From assembly GCF_005239225.2 (NCBI RefSeq), contig NC_133284.1:28754339-28818338 (forward strand): a DNA stretch of 64,000 nucleotides. Direction: 5' to 3'. Position 1 is the stretch's first letter; each line of letters starts with the position of its first letter. The position numbers and the translations under genes were made by a program. The notes under the pieces were generated by a model. It searched no databases. It was not told the DNA's origin and saw nothing but the letters and a program-made list of their open reading frames with translations. The DNA is from Populus alba (lineage: Eukaryota; Streptophyta; Magnoliopsida; Malpighiales; Salicaceae). Shown here one piece after another: positions 47,901-58,507 of this stretch.

Positions 47901-49381
47901 AACACGAAATAAATCTAGAAAAATCAAGTTAACGAAGACAAATTAAAGAGTAAAAATCATACTATAAAAAAGAATAATGAGCTAAGGGGATGAATGGATT
48001 GGATTAGCGTGGGATCGAGATATTAACTTACCGTGACAGCTTCTAATAAATCTTCATTATCGTGCAAGTACTTCAAAATCCATGTCAGGACACTAGCAGT
48101 AGTATCATGAGCGGCAAAAATCACTCCAATTATATTATCAGCGATTTGAGAATCGCTAAGCTGATTATTAAGCTTCTCATCGTCTTTATCTCCTAATAAT
48201 ACTCCAAGCAAGCCTCCTCCTTGTCTCCTGCTTTGCCTTCTCTTCTGTATCAATTTCTTCAGTGTCTCGTTTAGTTGCTTCCTTGCCTTTCCAAACAAAC
48301 ATCAAAACCCGGCACCAGTTGTTATTAAAAATTGTAAATAGACTAAATCAATAGATATATATATGTTTCCTTGACCCGCAAAAAATACAATGTGTGCAAG
48401 ACGAAGACAATGTAGAATTCAAGAGAGAGGGGAGCCAGGTAGCTCCTTACTTTCATTGCTTTGTGAAAGGGTGTTCCAGGTAAATCTAGAGGCATAGAAT
48501 TATATCCCTTCTCCAGGCGCTGATACAGATGCTTAATTCCTTCCATTTCCAAGTCTTGTTTTTCACCGAAGGCAGAAATCATTGCCACATCAAAAGCATA
48601 CTAAGAAAAAGAACGTTTTTTTAGCACCTCAATGAGACAAAAGTTGAACTGGTAAGAGATTAGTTTAGTTCTTAAGAAACAGACATGTATACATACCCTC
48701 TTCATTTCTTGCAAGGTGTTGATAGTGGTGTTTTTCCAAGAGGGAAGAAATCTCAGGACAATTTGCTCAATCTCCGAGACAGACCCTCTTATAGCAGAGG
48801 GTAAAAAAGAGGCCTGCACCAACTTCTTGAGCCTTGAATGATATGCCCCTTGATGAAAGAACAGGGCCTCTGGTCCTATCATTTTTTCCTTACTTGTTGG
48901 ATATGTAGGCTTGAACAAATGCGCCCGAGTCACCAGAACAATTCTTGCTGCTTCTGGACTAGAAATCATCACACAAGGACATCCCAATATGTGGGTCTTA
49001 AATATGTCTCCAAACCTGCAAAATGAGCTTAATTATCAAGAACCAAAAAAAAGAAAAGAGCTACACAATAATATTTCAAAGAAAAGAAGAGAACTATATA
49101 TATATATATGGTACATGTTGTGTAGCTTTTGTATACCGTTTTTGCCTGTTGAAGAAGAAGGAATTTGGGTTCTCAGCATAGAGCTTGAGCGTCTCTCCAA
49201 TATAAGGCCAACCCATTGAGCCAGGTGGTAGGCGTTTGTCTTTGGGGTGATGCCATTGAAGATAAACAAGCAACAATAGAAAACAACAGAACAGGACTCC
49301 AGGTACCATCAGAAACACAACCTGGACCTGAGAATATCGTAAAGTTGCGAAAGCCAAGGGCGGTGATAAACTAAGTTGCAT
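44901..49381 (-). CDS. CYP707A: Abscisic acid 8'-hydroxylase (cytochrome P450 CYP707A)
   Basis: Eight exons on the minus strand encode 490 residues: 49381-49137, 49015-48697, 48600-48451, 48286-48032, 47747-47658, 47409-47224, 46710-46592 and 45009-44901. All junctions are GT-AG and in frame. An N-terminal membrane anchor (about 20-42, VVFLMVPGVLFCCFLLLLVY) places it on the ER, followed by the RLPPGSMGWPYIGETLKLY hinge typical of CYP707A. The I-helix oxygen-binding motif is FAAHDTTAS (295-303), ExxR is ETLR (357-360), PEKFDPSRFE is the PERF-type block (406-415), and heme binding is FGNGLHSCPG (426-435) with Cys433 as ligand. The enzyme hydroxylates ABA at C-8', giving phaseic acid and switching off the hormone in seeds, guard cells and after rehydration. 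The His in the I-helix motif stands where I recall Arg in several relatives. The last intron, about 1.58 kb, is far longer than the other six and separates only the final 35 residues. All key residues are present, so it looks functional. Confidence 0.95.
45010..46591 (-). other. Unusually long last intron of CYP707A
   Basis: A 1582-bp intron with donor AG|GTCCGT and acceptor TTTCAG. It contains a (GA)n run at 46557-46579 right after the donor and small open frames of no evident meaning (45237-45422, 46264-46458 plus). A segment with CCACGTGG-like words (CACGTGGATGG near 45761, CCACGTGGCTCG near 46372) could carry regulatory sites. Confidence 0.7.
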
Positions 49382-49466
49382 GTTTGTGAAAGATAATAAA
49401 TTAACTATTCAAAGAAGTGAGACAGAGAGGTGGCAGAGGCTAACTCGAACAACTACTAGTGGTGGT

Positions 49467-49490
49467 AGAGAGAGAGAGAGAGAGAGAGAG
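49467..49490. repeat. (AG)n microsatellite in the CYP707A leader
   Basis: Twelve AG repeats, read as (CT)n on the gene strand. They lie about 90 bp before the ATG and within the predicted 5' UTR. CT-rich leaders are common in plant genes; repeat number may vary between alleles. Confidence 0.8.
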
Positions 49491-49534
49491 GTAGTGTCGT
49501 AGTGAGGGAGGGTTATTGGCGTGAAGTAGTGGGA

Positions 49535-49543
49535 CTTATATAG
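49535..49543 (-). promoter_or_regulatory. CYP707A: TATA box of CYP707A
   Basis: On the gene strand CTATATAAG lies about 155 bp upstream of the ATG, leaving a 5' UTR of about 120 bases that includes the (CT)n tract. A CACGT core (AAACGTGGTGACGC on the gene strand) is about 40 bp further upstream, near 49575. Confidence 0.65.
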
Positions 49544-49599
49544 AGGAGAGGAGGGGTTTGTAGGTGACAAGCGTCACCACGTTTATGGGAACACCTTGC

Positions 49600-50680
49600 T
49601 CGTCAGCCCCTCTTTTAGGGCTATACCCCCACCTTACACTCTGCATTAATCACCCTTTTCTCTTGATACTGCTGTTTCTCTTTGGACACGTTCATTAGGA
49701 CACGGCTCCCGCGTTGTTCTTGGCATTTACGGACCAGGCTACTGCATCATATCCACTTTATGTTTCAATTACATTTGTCTGGCACAAACCTTTAGCTTCT
49801 GTGATCTACTAGTCATTCGATTTCCCATTTCTCTCATGCATGCGGCAGTAGCTATCTCTATTAATCAAAACATTCCTGCTTTATTAAACCAAATCGATTT
49901 TATATGTTATCTTGCTGATTTATTGCATCTATGAAATATAGTCTGAGTTCACACAGCACCGATCCACTACGATATTTGTTGGTTCAATGAATCAATCAAG
50001 ATTCACATAAATGTTTCTTACACATATAGAGGTTTCAAGAAATTCTAGCATTTACAACTATATTTTTGTTTCTTTTATTGTTAATACTAATTAGTAATTA
50101 ACACCGTACCGGATCAGCTAATAAATCTTTATTGGCTACAATTACTAACGCTAATGCTATCCAAATTGTTTGAATCTAAATGATACTAATTATATGTGAA
50201 GCATGAGGAAATGGAAAAAGAAACAAAAGAAAATGATGGGAGAAAAAAAGAGGAAGTAGGTGTTTGGAGTACGACAGCGATCGTTTTTTTCAAAATTTTT
50301 ATTTTTAAAATGTATTAATATAATATTTTTTAAAATAATTTTTTGATATTAATAAATTTAAATTAAAATGATCTAAAAATATATAAAATTTATTTTTTAA
50401 TAAAAAAATTTAAATTTATCTAACTCATATTTAAATCGTAATACCAAACAAAAACAAAAATTACTTGCAAATAGATTACGTGCTGAAGTTTTGGTATCAA
50501 ACCCTTGAAAAAAGAAAAAAAAAATATTTATTGGTATTGCGGTCCAGATGTTATCAAATTGATTTTTTTTTTTTAACTTTTAAGTGTTTTGCAGCAGAAT
50601 TATATAAAATCACTTAAAAAATTAATTGAATAGGCTTTTAACAAAAAATACACTTTAAGAAACTGCATTTTCAAAACCAC
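49600..50680. other. CYP707A upstream region with one MITE-like copy
   Basis: Promoter-distal DNA. 50270-50470 is an AT-rich copy of the common MITE-like body (CAAAATTTTTATTTTTAAAA .. AATTAAAATGATCTAAAAAT). No gene. Confidence 0.5.
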
Positions 50681-50971
50681 ACGAAAACAAGTGTCAAACT
50701 TGATGGGAACGTTCTACATGTGTGTGCTGTATATAACCTCTGAGTACTTGTCAGCTCGCGGGAAGAGAAGGGAAAGACATGATAATGCATTCCTGATAAC
50801 CTCAAACGCATCGTCAGTACTTGTCAGCCCGGCTCTTCGCGGCCTGGCCCATCCAATCTTATCCCGGCAACGTTGTCTGCACCATGGTGTTCCTGCATAC
50901 GTGTCGTTAGCCAAGAGCATAAGCTTGACCATGTTTATGTTACCAATTTACTAATTGGAACTTGCAGTTTT

Positions 50972-50979
50972 CACGTGTC
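50972..50979. promoter_or_regulatory. G-box/ABRE-type element CACGTGTC
   Basis: CACGTGTC inside TTTTCACGTGTCACGTATAT, with a second overlapping CACGT core. It is about 1.6 kb upstream of the CYP707A start codon. ACGT-core elements of this kind are bound by ABF/AREB bZIP factors. The ABA-catabolic gene downstream makes this suggestive, but distance and single occurrence limit the claim. Confidence 0.4.
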
Positions 50980-50984
50980 ACGTA

Positions 50985-53415
50985 TATGTGTACCTTAAAT
51001 TTACAAAAAAAAAAAAAAAAACAAAACAAAGAAAGAAGAAGATATTGTTAGATTATTTATTTTATATTTAACTCATGGGTAGTTTATATAGCTATAAACC
51101 AAGATATATATAATTGATTATCTTCTTTAATTAAATAGTTGAAATAATTTTTTTGTTTGCCTTCAATTATTCAATTTCTGGATTTTTTTTAATTGATTAG
51201 AAACAAATCAATTATATTTACCATAATTATTTTCTTAACATGTCCTTTTATGGTCATATTAATTTTAATTTTCATGAATTTAATATACATAACTTCTATT
51301 ATCATTATAACCTTATTTGCTAATCTTCAATGACTATATTTCTTTAAACATGACTATTTTTAACCATTTTTCTCCTCTTATGGTTATTGCTTCATTTCTC
51401 TAGTCAAACATTTCTTTTTACAATTTAACATTTCAAATAATCATTGTTCACTCTTTATTAGACTAATATCTTTTTCTTATCATGATTTCCTAGCCATTTC
51501 CTATCTTTTTCTTTAGAAAACTCTCTCTCTCTCTCTCTCTTTACGGGTAGTGTTTTTTTTTTTTTGTATCACTTTATCTCTTATACAAGAACTTATCAAC
51601 TTGCACCAAGTCTCTTGTTTTTTATGTCTTTCTCTTGATGCAGGATCTCAATTCTCTTGTTGGACTTTGTCATTAATTCACACCTCTCTTTTTTTTTGTT
51701 ATTTGATCATTCACATGATCTTGAGATATCTCTATATAATCAGTTGATGTATCATTAACAAAGGATAGTAAATAAAATATTTTCTACACAATGAAGAGGA
51801 TTGAAAAAAAAAATGTTTTAAAGTGGTTGGACCAACTTCATATATAAAGCCACCTATCAAAAAAACAAAAAAGTTAATATTTAGAGTAAGATATATATGA
51901 TTGACCAACAGCTGAAAATATAGAAATTAATATTTAGAGTATGATACAATCAACTTGCTTTGATACTATATAAAAATAATAATTTCAACCCTAAAATTTA
52001 AACTCTTAAATAAATTTTCAAAATATAATTTATATTTTTCTGAAAGACTTTTTATTCTTTACCTTTCAACATCAATAGTGGCCAGCTTTGACTTTGCCTT
52101 TCCAACTCAATTTAGCTTCCCCCCTTTTATTGCTATTTCAATTTCTATTTTTGGATAATAAAAGGCACATATCATTTTGTATAATATAGTATATACAAGA
52201 AGTCATTTCTTTATCATTTTTTATCTTTTAACCCATAGTTATAAAATCGATTCTTCTTGATGAATTGATATAGGACCCAATTGTTCAATTTAAGAGTCGG
52301 ACTAAGATTTTTCTAAAAAATTCAATTAAAAAATGACTAGTTTAATCCAATTATGTAAATCTATATATGATCTGGTTAATACTTAATTTAATTTTAAAAA
52401 GAAATTTCAAAACAATATTATTCTAACTTCTTAAAAAGAAATTAAATAAAAATGAATTAACTTGTATCAACTTGTACACCTCGTGACTATGGCAAGCACT
52501 TATCCTTTTCTTTCTTACCAGCATTAGCACCCTCTTTGATTTATAGAGGCGAAGTGCTTGAAACATTTGCCAATGACAATGATTCATTTGACCAAATTAT
52601 TATGTGAAGCCAGTTGTACAATAAAGTAATTTTCTTTTCGCATTTGAAAAAAGTAACTACAATTCACATACATTCCCCCTCTTATCTTAAACTACAAGAA
52701 AATTAAGAAAGATTTGTGCTTCGATCGGAGCTAAGTTGTATCTCTCTCGCTCGGCATATCATATCTCCATTAGTTTTCATTAAACTTAAATTATATCTTG
52801 CTATTATTTATGAAAAAGTAATGTTAATTTTTTTTAAAAAAATGTGATAAAAAACTTAAAAAATACACAATTAATAAAGATTTATAATCTCAATTTTAAA
52901 TCAATAATCTAAAGACTTTTATGAATTTTTAAAATTTTTATCATCATATTTTTTTTAATGTTTAGCATCACTCATTTATAAAATAATTGAATGAAATTTG
53001 GGTTCTTATTAAATAAATCATACTACAACAAAATTTCATTTAACATTTACGACTTCTAGCTAGCTTGTGATATCCCTCTTTTATATACTATCAATAATAA
53101 TATTTAAGACTAATTTGCAATACTTACATCAACACTATCATAATTCTATTAGAAATCTCATTGTATTATTTTAAATTCAATTACCTTTTTCCTCTAATGT
53201 AACAATATATTTGTTAGAATATAGAGATTCTTTTGTCATTAACCATATATTAATAAAAATCTTGGAAAAATAATACATGTTAAAAAAGTATTAGAAAAAT
53301 AACATAGTTTGAACATAATCATTGTTAAGAATAATAGTTGTACATAATCGCTATTAAGAATAACAATTGTTTCAAAAAGAAAAAAAGGACAAAAAAAAGG
53401 GGTCATAAAAGACAT
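50985..53415. other. AT-rich intergenic DNA, nothing identified
   Basis: Homopolymer and AT-rich DNA with a (CT)n run at 51521-51541. 52240-52400 has ATAAAATCGATTCTTCTTGA / GGACCCAATTG words resembling a degenerate copy of the GACC-rich element. No gene supported. Confidence 0.45.
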
Positions 53416-53443
53416 ATTAAGGCTTTGTTTTTTACTCATCCAG

Positions 53444-53617
53444 TACTGTTAAAAAGATCTCAGCAAAATGATTCTAACCATACTTTGAAAGACCATCAAA
53501 CGAGGTTGTAATTGATTTGGGGTTTTGTTTGAGGTTAATATAGGGTTAATCACGACCTCGTTTGTTAGTCTTTCAATGTGTACTTAGAATTGTCTCGTTG
53601 AGAGTTTTCTAACGGTA
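53444..53617. repeat. Long imperfect inverted repeat (63-bp arms)
   Basis: Left arm 53444-53506 and right arm 53555-53617 are reverse complements at roughly three quarters of positions. They share TTGAAAGAC, CAAACGAGGT, AATGATTCTAA/AATTCTAA and TAC.GTTA. The loop is about 48 bases. The hairpin sits just inside the left end of the Harbinger element. It is too long to be a normal TIR of that element and may be a nested MITE or a fold that yields small RNA. Confidence 0.75.
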
Positions 53618-54059
53618 TTAAGTGTGCAAGAAAAAAAAAAATCCCCGGTGTGTCCTAGTTGACCCATTTTTTCTTTTCATTTTTTTCTTCTCTCATTTCT
53701 CTCTCTTGTTACATCACCTTATCTCATCTTTTTTTTTTTGGCTATTAGATCTTAAATTTTATCTTTCTATCATTAAATCTTCATAAAAATTTAAGTTGAT
53801 TTTCAAATAACAATTGTATCAAGTTTTTTTTGTTGAGATACTTGTCATGATTGGGATGTGCCTGTTCATAAAGATTAGAATATGTAATTTTTAGTTTCTT
53901 GTATGAAGTTTTGGACATAAAAGTAAGTGTAAAAATTACAAAAAATATACTATTTATCATACCTTTACTTCTTCATTATATACATCTTTCAAAATCATAA
54001 TCATCTTCAAGCAATCATCCCAACCAAATCCATTTTTATTTTTAAGTTTGGTTATTATT

Positions 54060-54290
54060 CCCCATTTTTTTCATGGTTTTGAGATGATTGTTCACGTGTT
54101 TAGGCTCGCATTGCACGTTGAACTTTTGACTAATTTCTGTAGCCACCTTAACAAAAGATTATGCTTTAAAGGTGGAAGAAGACTCTTTTCCTTTAAGTGC
54201 CTCCTTAACAAATATCTCAAGTAGCATGTGAGACATAGGCTTAGACCATGTGAAGTGCTTGCCCTTGCATTTTTCATTCTTTGTGGTACT
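54060..54290 (-). pseudogene. Myb/SANT-like DNA-binding protein of the Harbinger element (broken)
   Basis: The minus-strand frame gives GKHFTWSKPMSHMLLEIFVK, then EALKGKESSSTFKA, a TAA stop near 54168, and then in the same frame SFVKVATEISQKFNVQCEPK followed by HVNNHLKTMKK. This is the Myb_DNA-bind_3-type domain found in the accessory protein of plant PIF/Harbinger elements; it helps the transposase bind and enter the nucleus. The stop stands where a Gln codon (CAA) would be expected. Only the domain core remains. Confidence 0.78.
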
Positions 54291-54685
54291 TATTTCTACC
54301 AAAAAAAAAAACAAATTTATACAAAATAAAATCATATAATATTTAGATTGAATTAATTTTATACAACAAAATACAATCAATAATTGAAAGATAATACATG
54401 AAATACATAAGAAATTATAATAAAGTCAACAAGCAATCCAAATATATAACAAAGATAATACAAATTTAAAAAAAGACATAATAAAAACAAACACATATAA
54501 TTAACATTCAATTACTAGTTTCTTTGAGTGTTATAATCATTCAACATGATTGATACAATCATTTCTCCTTTTATTATCCACTCCATATTCTCTTCCCACT
54601 CTTCCTATTGGCTTAAGCTGATTATTCTTCTAATTGGTTTGCTTTCCGAACATATTTTTTCTATAAGAAAGTCATAAGGATCAAC

Positions 54686-55870
54686 TCAAATTATGTGATT
54701 ATGAATAATACTACATGCAAGCACAACATTCACTTGTGTTTCGTAAGACCAAAAAGGTTTTCCATCAATTGATCTAAAATGACTCTTCAAAATACCAAAC
54801 CCTTGCTCAATAGCGGTTCTCAATGAAAAGTGTCGGAGATTAAATAACTCCTTTTTATTTTCTAGTGAATGTTCTGTAAATTCATTCAAGTGGTATCAAA
54901 CTCCACGAAAAGGAGAAATGATTCCTTTTCAAATACCGTAACCAGCATCACCAAGATAATATTTTCCTACAAAAAAAAAAAAAACCTATTACTATCTTTA
55001 TCTAATTAGAAAATTTATATGTTTATTGCATATAATAAATATTTAATTTATACCTTCTAGAATTTTTAGACCACTAGGTCATGACAGTGCATCACCTAAA
55101 ACTCGGGAATCATGTGCACTTCCTTCCCTTTCAGCTAAAACATATATAAACTTCAAATAAAAAGTTATAGCTGCTATAACATGTTGTGTTGTTCCCTCCT
55201 TTTGACCTTGAAACTTTCCTTAAATCTCAACAGGAAAATTTATAGGAACATGGGTATCATCAATTGCTCCCACACAATCCTATATAAACATGAAAAAATA
55301 ATTTATAACCTTTTCTTCTAAATGTAATTAATTAATGTATAAAATATTGGTATTGTTCTCATACCTTAAAATAAGAATAGAATTTGCGATTATTCATTAT
55401 CTCTGCGGGAACTGTATCTCCTGTGTCTTTAATAAGGTGTTTATATAAATTAAAAATTGCTTTTAATACAATTCTAAAGTAACGATGGAGAGTTTCAACA
55501 GACCTTCAACAGACCTATAGTATATACCACTAATAAAATGAAATCTTTGGTTTCGGCCTATAATTTGTGAGAAAACAATTACTTGCTCCCTAATAGACAC
55601 ATTTTGAGCTGATCGTAATAGGTTACGACTTGTGAGAACATCACATAAATTATATAATACAATTGGTTTCATATGAATTTGTTCAACACAATATCTATCA
55701 CTTTAATTCAAAATGCTATCAATATAGAATTCTCGTTGAGCAATTGCATTTATGCATGGTTTTCTTAGTATGTAAATTCTATTTTTTTCTTGTTCAATAA
55801 TAGCTACCCCTACACCGATAACAGTTAAAACTGCTCCCATATATGCTGTATGAATAATTTTACTACCCAT
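54686..55870 (-). pseudogene. PIF/Harbinger DDE transposase (broken)
   Basis: Blocks appear in order on the minus strand: IREQVIVFSQIIGRNQRF (about 55570), DCVGAIDDTHVPINFPVEI (about 55270, first catalytic Asp region), EREGSAHDSRVLGDALS (about 55110), GKYYLGDAGYG (about 54950, second Asp region) and LRTAIEQGFGILKSHFRSID (about 54800), ending ACSIIHNHI. The set matches the HARBI1/DDE_Tnp_4 family, with introns between blocks. Several blocks contain in-frame stops (after PVEI, inside DALS*PSG, after DAGYGI and in RGV*YH), so no full protein can be made. The second half forms the longest open piece (54686-54889). Confidence 0.88.
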
Positions 55871-56274
55871 AACAAGAAAATGAAGTTTTCTACTAACAAA
55901 ACTTAAATATTTAGGGAAATAAATATTAAAAAAACATATCAAATACTTACACAATCAATGCAAGAAATTATGCTCAAACTAACACACATTATAAACTAAA
56001 AAGTTAGAAATAAAAGGAGCTAACAATGTTTAATAGTTATAGCAATGATATATGATCCCCTAAACAAACAAGGCCTTTAAGTAAATTATTTTATAATTCT
56101 CAATCATTATGTTTCATGGTTTGAAAATATAATTTTGAGTCGCTTGGAAAATCTTACTCATATAGAAATTAGCCTCAACTATATTACCCATCGTACAAAT
56201 TAACATCCATCGTGTGTGTGTGATTTATATATATATATATATATATTGGGCAATATCATAACATTCAACATTTA

Positions 56275-56920
56275 AATATAAACCCTCTTCATTTCATCAA
56301 TCATAAAAAACCTTGCCAACATCATTAGCAACTCATTATAGCTTTTAACACTCAATTTAAACTTAATATCATTGTCATCTCTATTAATTTGCCTCAAAAT
56401 ACCTAACAGAAAATGCATATCATTAGCAGAGACACAAGCTTTAATCATGGAAATGCATATTTTCTCACTAATACCAAATAAATTTTTGGGAATAAATTTT
56501 TTTAGAAAAAGAAGAAGAGAGGAGAGCCTAAGGAAGAATCTCACACTGCACATTCCAAGAGTGTTTGCAATGTCACTAAGAAGCTATCAATAACTGTCAC
56601 ACCAGAAAATAATGGGATTTGACAGTGTGTTTAAAGTTAGGTTTTATAAGGGGTAAGGAGTTGAAGAATTGGAAGGCAATATTAGGGTTGAGATCATGGT
56701 GGTTGTTAAAGTAGGAGGAAACATGGGAAGGGGACAAATTTAGGATTAGCTTATGGAAATAAGGGTGTCTTTTCCATTTAGGATGAGAAAGGATGGAGAG
56801 AAGGTGATGCGAGGAGAAATCATCAGGTGGGTCAAGTTTTACTAGAAGAGAAGCAATTGAAGAAGAAGGAGAGGAAGATGAAGAGATGGAGTGGAATTGA
56901 AAGCAGATTTGACAGGCCAT
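56275..56920 (-). pseudogene. Pentatricopeptide-repeat (PPR) protein gene, truncated N-terminal remnant
   Basis: From an ATG at 56920 the frame reads MACQICFQFHSISSSSSPSS with a Ser-rich organelle-targeting look. It continues LLSILSHPKWKRHPYFHKLI, SPSHVSSYF and IAFQFFNSLPLIKPNFKHTV, the standard lead-in of P-class PPR proteins such as At5g65560 relatives. After KSHYFLV a TGA stop and then TAG TGA follow near 56560-56590. The frame resumes as KICISMIKAC .. KSYNELLMMLARFFMIDEMK, then RVYI and a stop near 56275. All later PPR repeats are missing. PPR proteins bind organellar RNA; this copy lacks the repeat array. It lies only 200 bp from the Harbinger right end, with a (TA)n tract between. Confidence 0.8.
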
Positions 56921-56999
56921 TAAAGAAAAATAAAGCATGGATTGAAAGAAAAGACATGGAAAACTCATACTTTCCCATTTAAACAAACATAAACGTATA

Positions 57000-57780
57000 A
57001 ATGAACATGAAAAAGAATTGCTCTATTGTTGGGTAAAGTAATGATTCTCAAAACAATTGATGAGAGAAAGTAAAGCAGAAAAGGCCAAAATAAACCAAAA
57101 TCCATAAAAAAAACAAGCATTTCTTTCCATGACCGACACTATAATTGTTAAGCTAAATCAAGGTAAGACACAAGAGCAATGATCATAACTACAAATCCAA
57201 ACAAAAATGAGGAAATATAAGGCAAATAATAAAGAGACATTTGAGGAAAAAGAGTTACCTGAAATAAGTGGATTTAATATGCTTCAATGGAGATTGTTGC
57301 AGATAACAAAGAAGAAAAAAGAAATTATGATTATTTTGTTCCCGATAAAGAGATTTGAGAGAGAGGGGGGGGGTATGCATCGGCCATAAGAAAGTGTTTT
57401 TTAGAGTAAATCGTGTCTTATGTATTTTGTAAAGAAAGAAAAGTGTTTTCCAAGGATAATAAAAGGAAAACACTTTCCTGGCATAAAAGCTAACTTTTCC
57501 TTTGACTAGGAATTGATTTTTCCTTAACTAATTTTCTATAAGTTTACCAGATATTAGAAAGTGAAGAAAATGGTTTCTAAAATGTATTTTCCTGAACGAA
57601 CCAGGGCTAAATGACGGAGTGATGATAGAATCTTTTTTATCTTAAAAAAAAAAGTAGAATGTTTTTCACAGAAGTTGACGTGTTCCGGTGTTTGCTTAAC
57701 AAAAGCTAACCACATGTGTGGTGGCGCAAGTCAAAAGAGGTACCAACCAGTTCACGTGGTTACACCGGCCATTATGGCCT
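57000..57780. repeat. Intergenic DNA with a TIR-like GTGTTTTCC hairpin
   Basis: AAAGTGTTTTCC (57440-57451) and GGAAAACACTTT (57465-57476) are exact inverted copies 13 bases apart. Further TTTTCC/GGAAAA-type words follow up to TGAACGAACCAGGGCTAA near 57595. This resembles the ends of short plant MITEs, but the borders are not fixed. No gene. Confidence 0.5.
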
Positions 57781-57990
57781 GTTTGGAAGTGTGGTTGCAG
57801 TTACTTTTCAAAGTATTTTTCATGCTGAAATACATCAAAATAATATTTTTTTTTATTTTTAAAAAATTATTTTTAAAATCAGAGCATCAAAACGATTCAA
57901 AACATATATATATATATATATAGAATTTTAGTAAAAAATAAATAAATTTTAATGAAATGTGGTTTATATCGCAACGCATCAAAATTATCC
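57781..57990. mobile_element. MITE-like element, copy
   Basis: It starts CTGTTTGGAAGTGTGGTTGC, contains TTTTTCATGCTGAAATACAT and AATCAGAGCATCAAAACGAT, and ends in a (TA)n tract and AT-rich body. It is close to the copy at 29941-30150, sharing TTTTTCATGC.GAAATACAT.</thinking>. Confidence 0.6.
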
Positions 57991-58490
57991 CAAACAATTC
58001 AAATATATATAAAAAAATAATTTTTAGGAAATTAATTTGGTTGGGCGGTTTGCACCCCTTTCCTCTCTCCTCTGTATTCTCCTTCCCAACTAATGCTAGC
58101 CACCTGTACACTACATGCTTCGACCTTGGAAAGAGCTCTTCCGTTGCTAGTTTCTGGCCTTTCCTTTTCGACATGCAATCTTCTTTCCTTCTTCTAGAAC
58201 AAAAGGTCGACACCGTATACGTGGTGATCACTTGCGCACTGAAAGAGCCCACAGATATATTCCTGAGGCTGACCACGAGTGATGATGACCCGGGAGCATC
58301 TTCGTGATCGTCGTCGGGGATGGTACCCAAGCACGCACTCTGGACCCAACAAATTGAATGTTCCATCTATGATATTTATATATTTTGTTTTGTATTATAA
58401 GTGTTAAATTAAACAGTGACGTGCCGCATCGGATCTTGAATTGATTTACTACAATGCTGCATTGGTCGAATCGATGCATATAAGATAGAC
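57991..58490. other. GC-richer island of unknown nature
   Basis: 58030-58340 is markedly less AT-rich than its surroundings. It is open on both strands (57957-58307 plus, 57887-58366 minus), but neither protein has a known domain. It could be an exon of a lineage-specific gene, a promoter-like island or an old insertion. It contains CCACGAGTGATGATGACCCG and CGTGATCGTCGTCGGGG. Confidence 0.35.
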
Positions 58491-58507
58491 TTTTATCCTC
58501 TTTTAGA

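Larger units (their letters stand above)
53420..56076 (-). mobile_element. PIF/Harbinger DNA transposon, complete ends, inactive
   Basis: The left end AGGCTTTGTTTTTTACTC and the complement of the right end AGGCCTTGTTTGTTTAGG form the terminal inverted repeats. Each end is flanked by TTA (53417-53419 and 56077-56079), the 3-bp target duplication typical of this superfamily. Inside, on the minus strand, are a Harbinger-type DDE transposase remnant (54686-55870) and then a Myb/SANT-like protein remnant (54060-54290). These are the two proteins PIF/Harbinger elements normally encode. Both carry stop codons, so the 2657-bp element is non-autonomous now. A long imperfect hairpin occupies 53444-53617 near the left end. 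Confidence 0.88.

Noticed and set aside
50691..50954. 87-codon frame in a GC-richer patch upstream of CYP707A
   Set aside because: No domain and no splice or promoter context; more likely regulatory or repeat-derived DNA.
57887..58366. 159-codon minus-strand frame as a gene
   Set aside because: The C-terminal third reads through a MITE-like AT-rich repeat with (TA)n, and no domain is recognisable.
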